From DAISJM01 sp036821485 (lineage in GTDB: Bacteria; Verrucomicrobiota; Kiritimatiellia; CAIQIC01; JAGNIJ01): a stretch of DNA of 18,456 nt. The stretch lies in contig DAISJM010000053.1 in assembly GCA_036821485.1 (NCBI GenBank), positions 1-18,456 of the forward strand, given 5' to 3'. The number at the start of each line of letters is the position of its first letter. The first letter of the stretch is position 1. A program made the position numbers and the translations under genes. The notes under the pieces were generated by a model, which worked only from the letters and a program-made list of their open reading frames with translations, was not told where the DNA came from and did not search any database. This document shows, in pieces, positions 7,755 to 14,949 of this stretch.

Positions 7755-7783
7755 TTGAACGGTTCACCCCCACAGGGTACTCT
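7755..7783 (+). promoter_or_regulatory. Candidate promoter of the TRAM-NERD-ComEC gene run
   Basis: TTGAAC (7755-7760) is followed after 17 bases by TACTCT (7778-7783), 30 bases before the start codon of the TRAM gene. The spacing is ideal and each box has a fair match to sigma-70 consensus. It is the only good candidate between the small Cys protein and the five-gene run. Confidence 0.45.
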
Positions 7784-7813
7784 TGCCTCGCATATCCAAC
7801 ACCCGAGGCACCC

Positions 7814-8809
7814 ATGAAACAGACTAATCAAGAGAACCCTCGCAACCCTTCATCCATGTCCGGAGCCGTCCCCCTGCGCATCATTCTGCTCCTCGTGCTG
7901 ACCATCATCGCGCTGGGCGTTGTGGCTTATCTCATATTCGCACCCGCCCGCCGCGAGGCCGAGATCATCGAAGGCACGGTCACCGGCGATGAGGCTGTCA
8001 CGATCGGCGTCAACCAATCCGAAGTGATCGACGCCACCGCGCGCAAGGATGTGAAGGCCGAACTCGGCCGCCGGTACGAGGTGGTCGTGGATGACGAATC
8101 CGATGAAGGTGCAGCCGGCGTGGCACACGTTGGCGGGTTGGTCGTATTCGTTCCCGGCACGCGCAAGGGCGAGCGCGTCGTCATTGAAATCGCGCGCATG
8201 AAACGTTCCTCGGCTGAGGCCGTCCTCGTGAACCGCATTTCCGCTGCACCGGCGTCCATGGAACGGGAGACCAGACCCCCGCGCGCCGTGGCGCCGCCAC
8301 CCGTGGAAGCTGAGGGACCGCTGCGCTCCACCTCGGAAGCACCCGTCGTAGGCGGCAAGTACCGCGCGAAGATCGAGGATGTCGGCAAGAAAGGCGACGG
8401 CTTGGCGAGGGTGGGGGGCAAGGTGGTTTTCATCCCCGGCACGACCAAGGGCGAGGAAGTTGAATTTGTCATCACGGAGGACCGCGGCAACACGTGCAGC
8501 GCGCGCCTGCTCAGCAAGGCCGAAGCGCCGGCAGGCGAGGTGGCCCCCCGTAAGGCAAGCGCGGCGGACGGCGCCGTGCCGGGCGCGGAATTCGACGTGA
8601 TCATCAAGGACAAGGATCGCAAGACTCCGGACCGTGATGGCGTCGCGCGCATTGACGGCCTGGTGGTCTTTGTCCCCAATTCGCAGCCCGGCGACCATGT
8701 AAAAATCCGAATCACGGACCGCCAGCCACGTTTCGCTGCCGCAGAGGTCATTGAGCGTTTCGCTTCGGAGACCAACGCCCCCGATCATGGCGAGAATCCT
8801 GTCAGATGA
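7814..8809 (+). CDS. Membrane-anchored protein with three TRAM domains
   Basis: A 331-residue protein with a short N-terminal tail, one transmembrane helix (about 20-42, PLRIILLLVLTIIALGVVAYLIF) and three TRAM-like beta-barrel repeats joined by Pro/Ala/Glu-rich linkers. Repeat 1 (about 85-142) contains GVAHVGGLVVFVPGTRKGE; repeat 2 (180-235) contains DGLARVGGKVVFIPGTTKGE; repeat 3 (257-316) contains DGVARIDGLVVFVPNSQPGD. TRAM domains bind RNA in tRNA-modifying enzymes (MiaB, RlmD) and in small archaeal RNA chaperones. No enzyme domain is attached here. With few basic residues before the helix, which side of the membrane the repeats face is uncertain. The ATG follows CGAGG by a normal distance. 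The end overlaps the NERD gene by 23 bp. Nucleic-acid binding is inferred from the family. Confidence 0.85.
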   Translation: MKQTNQENPRNPSSMSGAVPLRIILLLVLTIIALGVVAYLIFAPARREAEIIEGTVTGDEAVTIGVNQSEVIDATARKDVKAELGRRYEVVVDDESDEGAAGVAHVGGLVVFVPGTRKGERVVIEIARMKRSSAEAVLVNRISAAPASMERETRPPRAVAPPPVEAEGPLRSTSEAPVVGGKYRAKIEDVGKKGDGLARVGGKVVFIPGTTKGEEVEFVITEDRGNTCSARLLSKAEAPAGEVAPRKASAADGAVPGAEFDVIIKDKDRKTPDRDGVARIDGLVVFVPNSQPGDHVKIRITDRQPRFAAAEVIERFASETNAPDHGENPVR

Positions 8810-9542
8810 ATCCACGCTGACGCGCAAGCGCCGCCATCTTGAAAAGGAAGGCCGCGTCCTGACCGTCGTCAGCCGTGCGGAGTTTGTGCTCGCCGGCGTT
8901 CTACTGATCGCCGGAGGCGTGGTCCTCTGGCTGTTCGGCAAGTCGTTCGTGTTGATCCTCGGCGGCATCGTGCTCTTCCTCGCCGTTGGCCACCGGATGT
9001 CCATTCGTGAGGATGAACGGGAACGCGGGCACGTCGCCGCCGGTCTCAGGGGCGAGACCCAGATCACGCGCCTCCTCAAGGCCGCGCTGCCGGACGACAC
9101 CTACATCTTCAATGACCTGAACCTGAAACACGGATTCCACAAGGCGCAGGTCGACCACATCGTGGTATCCCCCAGAGGCCTGTTTGTCATCGAAACCAAG
9201 AACTGGCGCGGGACCATTCGCGGCAAGGAACGCGAGGCGCAGTGGCAGCAGATCAGAAATCCTGGTGACCGCCCCGTTTCCGTATCGAACCCCATCCAGC
9301 AGAACGAGCGGCACGTCAGCGTGCTGAAAGGCTGCCTGGCCAAGGCCGGCATCGATTGGCCCGATATCATCTCTGTCATCGTCGATACGTCGCCCGGGTC
9401 GTCCTTTGACGTGCCCGATCACACGGTACCGCTTCTCGGACCGGACGATCTCGTGGATTACATCGCGGGTTTCTCTCCGGACCGCCCCCACGAAACGCGC
9501 GACGTGGATGCCGTGGTCAAATTGCTGATGGGAGAGCCATGA
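8787..9542 (+). CDS. Membrane-anchored NERD (nuclease-related) domain protein
   Basis: A 251-residue protein with two closely spaced transmembrane helices (about 33-50 and 53-68), then a NERD domain (about 85-200). The PD-(D/E)XK-like catalytic set looks intact: Glu90 in GLRGETQ, Asp123 in AQVDHIVV, and Glu136 with Lys138 in FVIETKNWRG. The family element NPIQQNERH (169-177) also follows. NERD proteins are predicted nucleases acting on DNA; few have been studied. The ATG at 8787 is used. The first 23 bp lie inside the TRAM gene and no close Shine-Dalgarno sequence is seen, so translational coupling is likely. A TTG at 8751 is a poorer alternative. The stop overlaps the next start as ATGA. Confidence 0.88.
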   Translation: MARILSDESTLTRKRRHLEKEGRVLTVVSRAEFVLAGVLLIAGGVVLWLFGKSFVLILGGIVLFLAVGHRMSIREDERERGHVAAGLRGETQITRLLKAALPDDTYIFNDLNLKHGFHKAQVDHIVVSPRGLFVIETKNWRGTIRGKEREAQWQQIRNPGDRPVSVSNPIQQNERHVSVLKGCLAKAGIDWPDIISVIVDTSPGSSFDVPDHTVPLLGPDDLVDYIAGFSPDRPHETRDVDAVVKLLMGEP

Positions 9543-9775
9543 CCAAGCGCCCTTTCATCGAATGGATCGTGCTGGCGCTGAACACCATCGGGCTCATCGG
9601 CTATCTCTTCTGGCTGGTGTTCCAATCGCGCAAGATCTTCTATTCGCAGGATGGCGTGCTCTACCTATTGCCGTGCGTGGTGTTCTTCTTTGTGTTTGCC
9701 TACCTGTTGCGGCGGAAGCCCGAGCCCCACGAGGGGCATGCCGCGACGGACAATCAGGAAGGAGCTGAATCCTAG
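9539..9775 (+). CDS. Small two-pass membrane protein of unknown function
   Basis: A 78-residue protein with two hydrophobic helices (about 8-28, WIVLALNTIGLIGYLFWLVF, and 39-57, GVLYLLPCVVFFFVFAYLL) and a charged, hydrophilic tail (RRKPEPHEGHAATDNQEGAES). The ATG overlaps the NERD stop codon (ATGA) and GGGAGAG lies upstream, so it is translated together with the NERD gene. I recognise no family. Position between the nuclease-like protein and ComEC suggests a membrane partner of one of them. Confidence 0.72.
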   Translation: MTKRPFIEWIVLALNTIGLIGYLFWLVFQSRKIFYSQDGVLYLLPCVVFFFVFAYLLRRKPEPHEGHAATDNQEGAES

Positions 9776-9777
9776 CC

Positions 9778-9987
9778 ATGGAAAAAGGAGCCCTTGCCCT
9801 TGCACGTATCCTGCTCGTGGCGCTGCTGCTCGGCGCCATCGTGGTGCTTGCCGTTCCCGACTACCGCGGGACCCTGCAGGCCATCTGGAGCGGCGACCCC
9901 GAAAGTTCGCCCATCTGGCTGTCGAACCAATCCTACTATCCCGACGTAACGTTGCAGAAGGACATCCCCGATGAACCTGCACAGTAG
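9778..9987 (+). CDS. Small signal-anchored protein of unknown function
   Basis: A 69-residue protein with one N-terminal hydrophobic helix (about 8-25, LARILLVALLLGAIVVLA), which may anchor it or be cleaved. A polar tail with three tyrosines follows (DYRG, SYYPDVTLQ) and probably lies outside the membrane. AGGAAGGAG precedes the ATG, somewhat far at about 13 bases. Only two bases separate it from the previous stop, and its last 17 bp overlap the ComEC gene, so it belongs to the same transcript. No family recognised. Confidence 0.65.
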   Translation: MEKGALALARILLVALLLGAIVVLAVPDYRGTLQAIWSGDPESSPIWLSNQSYYPDVTLQKDIPDEPAQ

Positions 9988-12900
9988 AATCATCGTCTTC
10001 TGCTACGCCTACATCGTCGGCATCGTCGCCGCGATGCTGGCACCCGCCGATCCCCAAGCGCTCTCCATGCTGCACGTGCTGACGAGCCTGGTTTTCCTGG
10101 CAGCGTTCATCCTGCTGGGCCGGATGTTCCTGCAGGCGCGCAAGGCCACGCCCGACAAACCCTATTGCACGCCGTCGTGGCAGTGGCTCGTGCTCATCAT
10201 TCCGGCGCTGGCACTCGGCTACACCCGATTCATCGCATCCGATGCCGTTCCCGATTCGCGTCTCGGCAGCGTTCGCGTGGTCGAGGGCAAACCCATCCTC
10301 AGAATCGACGCGCAGCTTCCCGACACCAGCCGCGTGCGTATCCGCAAGACGGAGGCGATTGAAACCGATATCCAACTTCGACTGAAGGGCCGGCTCGATG
10401 CCCGCGTGCCCGTCACGGACGAGCGGGGCGTGCCCGTAATGGATGATCACGGCCGCTGGCGCTTCCGCATCGCCCGCCTCCAACAGGCGAGTGAGTTCAT
10501 CGTCATCCGCAAGGACGACCCCGTCGGAACGGACTACTTCGTGCCGCAACCATTTAACGTGATCGACGGAGTCGAGATGCGCGCCGGCCCGTCGTCCGGA
10601 GCCATTTCGCTGCACCGCATCTCAAATCACATCGGCTCCTTCGTCCGCGAGGGCAGGGGAGGCGCAGCAGTCACCATTCTCGGACGCATCTCACAAGACC
10701 CGCTCGTCTATGATTTCAAGACCGTGCTGCCGGTCACTCCCGAATTCATCCAATACCCCGCAGGCGGCCCGTTCTACAAGGTGGAAGGCGGGGATGTGCA
10801 GGTCACCATCCGGCCCGCGATGACGGGCTACCGCGACTTCGCGCGGACCGATGCCTACGGCTATGACGTCCGGCTCTCGGGTGAGTTGGGCATCGCCCGC
10901 GCCGCGTCCAATCCCGGCGGTTTCGATGCCCGCCGGTTCATGCACAACTACAACATCTACGGCCTTGTGAATGTCTTCCAGGCGCCCGGCATGGATGCGC
11001 CCATGGATATCGTTTCTCGCCGCCGCGGCAACCTGCTGGTAGAGTTCTCGCTCGATCTTCGCGACCGCATGCTGAAGACGATCAAGCTCACGCTCCCATA
11101 TCCTCACTCGGCCTTCCTTGGCGGCGTTACCCTCGGCCTCCGCTACGGCCTCCAGGGCACGCTTTGCATGTTTAGCGACACGCATCGCACCGGCCGCCTC
11201 ACGCGTCCGGCGACGGATGACGACGCGGAAATCGTGGTGCATCAGGACTGCGAGCAGACCATCGCCGATGAGTTCAAGGCCTCGGGCGTGAATCACGTGC
11301 TTGCCGTCTCCGGCCTGCACGTCACGATCATCACGGTGATGTTCATCGGCATCTTCACGCTCCTCAAGCTGAAGCCGAAAGCCTACGTACCGCTGATCAT
11401 CCTCGCGCTGGTCATCTTCGCCATCATCACCGGCTCGCGTCCGTCCGTCCTGCGCGCGGTGATCATGAACAGCCTCTTCCTGTTGACGTGGGCGTACCTC
11501 GATCAGAGCCTCCGTGCGTCGGCCCTCCTCGGCGTACCCGTCGCCGCGTTCCTTATCCTTCTGCAGAACCCGCTGGTGCTCGTCGACCCGTCCTTCACGC
11601 TCTCGTTCGGTGCGATCCTCTCGCTGGCGTTGGTGACCGGGCCGGTCCACGAAATCCTCGGCCGCCTGCACGGCAACTCGTTCCTCGCGTTCTTCATCGC
11701 GGGCCTGAGCCTGACGCTGCTGGCCATTCTCCATTGGCCGCTGCTGATCACCCCCAGCTTCGGCCTGCTCTTCGTGGCCTTCGTGGTCCTGCTCTTTGTG
11801 GGCGCGCGCTGGCTCGACCGCCGGAACGTGCACCTGATCCGCAACCTCGGCTACAGCGATATCCCCGCCGGCGCAGCCGCGTTCTTTGCCGCGCAATTCG
11901 CCATCCAACTCGGCATGATGATCCCGCTTTCGTCCTACTACTTCGCCCGCTGGCCGCTCGCGGGCGCTTACGCGAACCTCATCGCCATTCCGCTGATCGG
12001 CATCGTCGTCCAGTTGGGCGCCATCGCCGGCCTGATCGGCCTGATCCCCCAGGCAGGCGTCTATGTCGCCCTGCTGCTTAACGCAGCGAACTGGCTCTCT
12101 TCCGCCGCCTTTCTCTGGATTGCCCACGTCAGCACCAAGTGGATTCCATATCCATTTGTCCGACGCGGCTCCGTGCCGTTCCTCGTAACGTACTACCTCC
12201 TGTGCGTGCTCTTTGTCTGGCACAAGAGCCTGTGGCGGCTGCTGCAAACATTCTGCGAACGCCACGGCTTCAGCGGCCGCCGCGCTCCATTCGCTGCATT
12301 CGCATCTATCGTCGTCATCGCCCTGATCCCGATGACCCTCTCACCGTCGCGCGCGGCGCCCCGCGGCCAGCTCCGCATCACGGTGTTCTCTGTCGGCTAC
12401 GGCAGTTCCATTCTCATCGAGACGCCCGGGGGCAAGCACGTCCTCGTCGACGCGGGATTCGTCGAACACGAGAGGGGACGCCGCAACGAGGCGATCCGCA
12501 CCATCCTCCCGGCTCTCTGCTACCAGGGCATCCGCCATCTTGACGCGCTCATCCTCACATCGCCTCTCGCTGAGCACTCGGCCGGCGCAAGCTACGTGCT
12601 CGATCACACGTGGGTCGACGAACTCTGGCTGCCGCCTGCGCTCGCCGGTCTCGCGCCGGACATGACCTTTGCCGATTTTGCGGACAGCATCGCGCGTGGC
12701 GATTCCGACTCGGGGGATTCGCGCGCGCTCCAGAACGCCTACGATGAACTTGTCGGCAATCGGTCGTGGCCCGCGCGCCCGGCCTTGGCGAAGTCGCTCA
12801 CACACCGCTCCGCAAAGCTCCTCAATAAGTGGGCGGGGTGGGGCGTCCGCCGCCGCGTCCTCGCAGGTGGAACCACGGTCCTCGCCGAAACCATCGACGG

Positions 12901-13438
12901 TCGCGAATTCCGCATCGAAGTGCCGGCGTCCCCCGCAACGGACGCCTTGGCCGTTGTCCGGATAGGCTATGGCGATTTTGCCATGCTCCTCCCCAGCGAT
13001 CTGGGCCTTGAGGGCCAGACCGCACTTGCCAATCTGGGAGCCAGCGACCTCGCCGCGCAAGTCATGATCGCGCCGCATCACGGTACCGCAGCGCCCGCGT
13101 CCAACGAGGCCAATTTGAAGCAGCGGATGGACCGCAGCCTGCGCGCCAGTCTCGACCTGCTCATGGACAAGGTCGCTCCTGATTACGTCGTTTTCGAATA
13201 CGGCAACCTGAAGCCCGTCCTCGGCCCCATGACGCGCGACATGGAACACGCCTACGAGCTTACCTTCCAGCACGTCAGCGATCGCTTACCCGCAGGTCAC
13301 TGCCTCAGCACCGACCGCGACATGGCCGTGTTCATCACCTCCGATGGCCGTAGCTACAAAGTAGATACACAGTCTCAGCGCAATCGTGGAACCGGCACCG
13401 GCGAGGATTCAGACGACATGGGGTATGGCGGGTTCTAA
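9971..13438 (+). CDS. comEC: ComEC/Rec2-family DNA uptake channel, long form
   Basis: A 1155-residue polytopic inner-membrane protein that imports single-stranded DNA during natural transformation. It is longer than the usual 700-850 residues. An N-terminal membrane segment and a long OB-fold-like region (about 100-340) are followed by the competence domain, with the signature SGVNHVLAVSGLHV (438-451) and about ten helices to roughly 770. The C-terminal metallo-beta-lactamase-like domain (from about 800) begins FSVGYGSSILIETPGGKHVLVDAG but is degenerate. The usual HxDxDH motif reads SPLAEH (864-869), and GQGD reads GYGS (809-812). APHHGT (HHG 1036-1038) and Asp1010 remain. An extra segment of some 40 residues precedes the competence signature. 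It is the last gene of the run. Confidence 0.9.
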   Translation: MNLHSRIIVFCYAYIVGIVAAMLAPADPQALSMLHVLTSLVFLAAFILLGRMFLQARKATPDKPYCTPSWQWLVLIIPALALGYTRFIASDAVPDSRLGSVRVVEGKPILRIDAQLPDTSRVRIRKTEAIETDIQLRLKGRLDARVPVTDERGVPVMDDHGRWRFRIARLQQASEFIVIRKDDPVGTDYFVPQPFNVIDGVEMRAGPSSGAISLHRISNHIGSFVREGRGGAAVTILGRISQDPLVYDFKTVLPVTPEFIQYPAGGPFYKVEGGDVQVTIRPAMTGYRDFARTDAYGYDVRLSGELGIARAASNPGGFDARRFMHNYNIYGLVNVFQAPGMDAPMDIVSRRRGNLLVEFSLDLRDRMLKTIKLTLPYPHSAFLGGVTLGLRYGLQGTLCMFSDTHRTGRLTRPATDDDAEIVVHQDCEQTIADEFKASGVNHVLAVSGLHVTIITVMFIGIFTLLKLKPKAYVPLIILALVIFAIITGSRPSVLRAVIMNSLFLLTWAYLDQSLRASALLGVPVAAFLILLQNPLVLVDPSFTLSFGAILSLALVTGPVHEILGRLHGNSFLAFFIAGLSLTLLAILHWPLLITPSFGLLFVAFVVLLFVGARWLDRRNVHLIRNLGYSDIPAGAAAFFAAQFAIQLGMMIPLSSYYFARWPLAGAYANLIAIPLIGIVVQLGAIAGLIGLIPQAGVYVALLLNAANWLSSAAFLWIAHVSTKWIPYPFVRRGSVPFLVTYYLLCVLFVWHKSLWRLLQTFCERHGFSGRRAPFAAFASIVVIALIPMTLSPSRAAPRGQLRITVFSVGYGSSILIETPGGKHVLVDAGFVEHERGRRNEAIRTILPALCYQGIRHLDALILTSPLAEHSAGASYVLDHTWVDELWLPPALAGLAPDMTFADFADSIARGDSDSGDSRALQNAYDELVGNRSWPARPALAKSLTHRSAKLLNKWAGWGVRRRVLAGGTTVLAETIDGREFRIEVPASPATDALAVVRIGYGDFAMLLPSDLGLEGQTALANLGASDLAAQVMIAPHHGTAAPASNEANLKQRMDRSLRASLDLLMDKVAPDYVVFEYGNLKPVLGPMTRDMEHAYELTFQHVSDRLPAGHCLSTDRDMAVFITSDGRSYKVDTQSQRNRGTGTGEDSDDMGYGGF

Positions 13439-13449
13439 GCATAACTATA

Positions 13450-13477
13450 TTGTGTACAGGATGTTACGACATATTCT
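13450..13477 (+). promoter_or_regulatory. Candidate promoter of the secreted-protein gene
   Basis: TTGTGT (13450-13455) and TATTCT (13472-13477) are separated by 16 bases in an unusually AT-rich patch just after the comEC stop. This would start transcription about 40 bases before the next gene, separating it from the comEC run. Confidence 0.4.
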
Positions 13478-13522
13478 TTCCAACACCGACGATTTGCAGG
13501 ATAGTTCCACCCCGTGCGAGTG

Positions 13523-14233
13523 ATGTCCAAATATCGGATCGTAGCGGCGCTCATGTTCCTTGGCGCCATCACTCCCGCTCTCGCCGCAGCGATCGAAGGG
13601 CAGCGGCCCATTCCGATGGTCGACGGTGCGTATCAGCTCACGCCCGGAACATGGGCCGAATACAGCGTGCGCAATCTGCCGAGCAACACAACCTACCGAC
13701 TCTACATCGCCGTGCTCGAACGCGGAACCCGCGGCAAAGTGCCGGGCATCTGGCTGGAAATCGGCATGACTTCGACCAACGACCCAGGCGTTCTCACCCG
13801 CGTGTTCGCCGAGGAGGGTACCAACGGCATCGGCCGCGTCCTGCAGGCCACCGTGCAGGTGGAGGACACGGATCCCTTCGTTGTTCCCCGTCGTTATCTC
13901 GGCAAGGGTGACAAACGTGGGAAGGTTGGCGACTTCCGGTCGGTCACCATCGTCACAAACTCGGTCGACGAATTGATGAATTGGAAAGGCCGCGACGTCA
14001 CAGTTCACAAGCTCGAAACGCACGATGAGGAGGGTAGGGTCACGAAGATCATCGCCACCCGCGACGTGCCACCACTGGGGATCGTGCTCGTCCGCTCGCT
14101 GCGCTTGGAGATGGACCTGGAAGACTGGGGTGACGGCGCCACGACAAGACTCACCGGCAAGCCAATCGGCCTCTACCGCTGGCTCTGGCGCCAGATGCTC
14201 CATCCCAAACCGCCGTCAAAGTCCCGGCTCTAG
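13523..14233 (+). CDS. Secreted protein of unknown function
   Basis: A 236-residue protein with a typical Sec signal peptide (MSKYRIVAALMFLGAITPALA, cleavage likely after ALA near residue 20). The mature part is rich in beta-strand-like sequence: PGTWAEYSVRNLPSNTTYRLYIAVLER, GIWLEIGMTSTNDPGVLTRVF, and a Val-rich stretch with DVTVHKLETHDEEGRVTKIIATRDVPPLGIVLVRS. It ends in a basic RWLWRQMLHPKPPSKSRL. I recognise no family. The ...ATRDVPPLGIV... segment recalls lipoprotein-carrier-like or DUF-type periplasmic beta proteins, but I cannot support a name. A GTG three codons upstream (13514) is an alternative start; neither has a good ribosome-binding site. The gene converges on tspO across a hairpin cluster. 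Confidence 0.7.
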   Translation: MSKYRIVAALMFLGAITPALAAAIEGQRPIPMVDGAYQLTPGTWAEYSVRNLPSNTTYRLYIAVLERGTRGKVPGIWLEIGMTSTNDPGVLTRVFAEEGTNGIGRVLQATVQVEDTDPFVVPRRYLGKGDKRGKVGDFRSVTIVTNSVDELMNWKGRDVTVHKLETHDEEGRVTKIIATRDVPPLGIVLVRSLRLEMDLEDWGDGATTRLTGKPIGLYRWLWRQMLHPKPPSKSRL

Positions 14234-14238
14234 CGCCC

Positions 14239-14346
14239 GGCAGCTCTGCCAGAGTTCCGGCTTTAGCCGGAAGTATTCTCGGGCGCTTTAGCGCGCGCAA
14301 CAGAGGGCTGAAGCCCTCGACAAACTTCCGCGTAAACGCGGAACTC
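14239..14346. repeat. Cluster of five tetraloop hairpins (REP-like) in a convergent gap
   Basis: Five consecutive small inverted repeats, each with a four-base loop. They are GGCA-GCTC-TGCC (14239-14250), TTCCGGC-TTTA-GCCGGAA (14255-14272), GCGC-TTTA-GCGC (14283-14294), GAGGGC-TGAA-GCCCTC (14303-14318) and TTCCGCG-TAAA-CGCGGAA (14326-14343). The outer sequences GAGTTCCG (14252-14259) and CGGAACTC (14339-14346) are also complementary, giving the cluster an overall symmetry. It fills the space between two converging genes. It resembles REP/RAYT-type elements and could act as a two-way terminator or mRNA stabiliser. No poly-T run follows. Confidence 0.75.
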
Positions 14347-14387
14347 CGGCTTTGTGCCTCCGCCCCTTTGCCTCTTCCGCCTGACTT

Positions 14388-14900
14388 CTAATTCAACTTC
14401 CACACGGCGAAGTTCAACGCCGTCGCAAAGCTGACCCATGCCAGGTAGGGCAACAACAGTACACCGGCCACGCGAGATGCTTTCCAGAACAGCACCACCG
14501 TCATCACGATGGCCAGCCACAGCACCATGATGATGACGAGTCCCGCCACCGGACTGTGACATCCGAAGAACGCGGGGGACCACATCGCATTGAGCAGGAG
14601 CTGAAGCATGAACCAGCGAAGTGCCTGCGAGCGCGATGTGCTTGGCGCTTGTCGCCAGATCATCCACGCGGCCACGGCCATCATCAGATAGAGCAACGTC
14701 CACACCGGACCGAAAACCCACGCGGGCGGATTCCACGCCGGCTTCACCAATCCCGCATACCACGTCGGCACGGCGGACGCGGTGAACAGGCTGCCCAGCG
14801 CACCCGCGCCGAAGCAGAGCGCGAACCATGCAAGCATGGACAGGAGAGATCTGCGCTTCGCAGTGTTTTCGACTGTATTCGCCTCGGATGAAGTGGTCAT
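14388..14900 (-). CDS. tspO: TspO/MBR family tryptophan-rich sensory protein
   Basis: A 170-residue inner-membrane protein with five predicted helices, the usual size of the family. Diagnostic sequence includes WYAGLVKPAWNPPAWVFGPV (47-66), the Trp-rich LRWFMLQLLLNAMWSPAFFG (94-113) and the C-terminal LPYLAWVSFATALNFAVWKLN (150-170). TspO binds porphyrins and related compounds and is linked to oxidative or stress responses; the bacterial role varies. The ATG follows GGGAGCGATT. It is divergent from the ABM monooxygenase gene with only 38 bp between start codons, so promoters must overlap the opposite gene. Confidence 0.94.
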   Translation of the reverse strand: MTTSSEANTVENTAKRRSLLSMLAWFALCFGAGALGSLFTASAVPTWYAGLVKPAWNPPAWVFGPVWTLLYLMMAVAAWMIWRQAPSTSRSQALRWFMLQLLLNAMWSPAFFGCHSPVAGLVIIMVLWLAIVMTVVLFWKASRVAGVLLLPYLAWVSFATALNFAVWKLN

Positions 14901-14920
14901 AATCGCTCCCTGATGCGCGC

Positions 14921-14949
14921 AGCATAGCAGGAGGGATCATGTACGTCAC
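14921..14949 (-). promoter_or_regulatory. Possible tspO promoter
   Basis: On the minus strand GTGACG (14949-14944) and TATGCT (14926-14921) are spaced by 17 bases and end 20 bases before the tspO start. The -35 box would lie inside the start of the divergent monooxygenase gene and cover its ribosome-binding site, so the two genes might interfere with each other. Confidence 0.3.

Noticed and set aside
7850..9100. 416-codon minus-strand frame across the TRAM and NERD genes
   Set aside because: Antisense shadow; both opposing genes have recognised domains.
10691..12265. 524-codon minus-strand frame inside comEC
   Set aside because: Antisense of a well-supported membrane protein gene; charged Glu/Arg/Asp-rich translation typical of a GC-rich shadow frame.
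13445..14203. 252-codon minus-strand frame opposite the secreted protein
   Set aside because: The plus strand has a signal peptide and mature-protein character; the minus frame has neither a recognisable domain nor a good start.
14255..14343. Simple rho-independent terminator
   Set aside because: Stems suit it, but there is no T-run after any of them on either strand and five hairpins in series is unlike a standard terminator.
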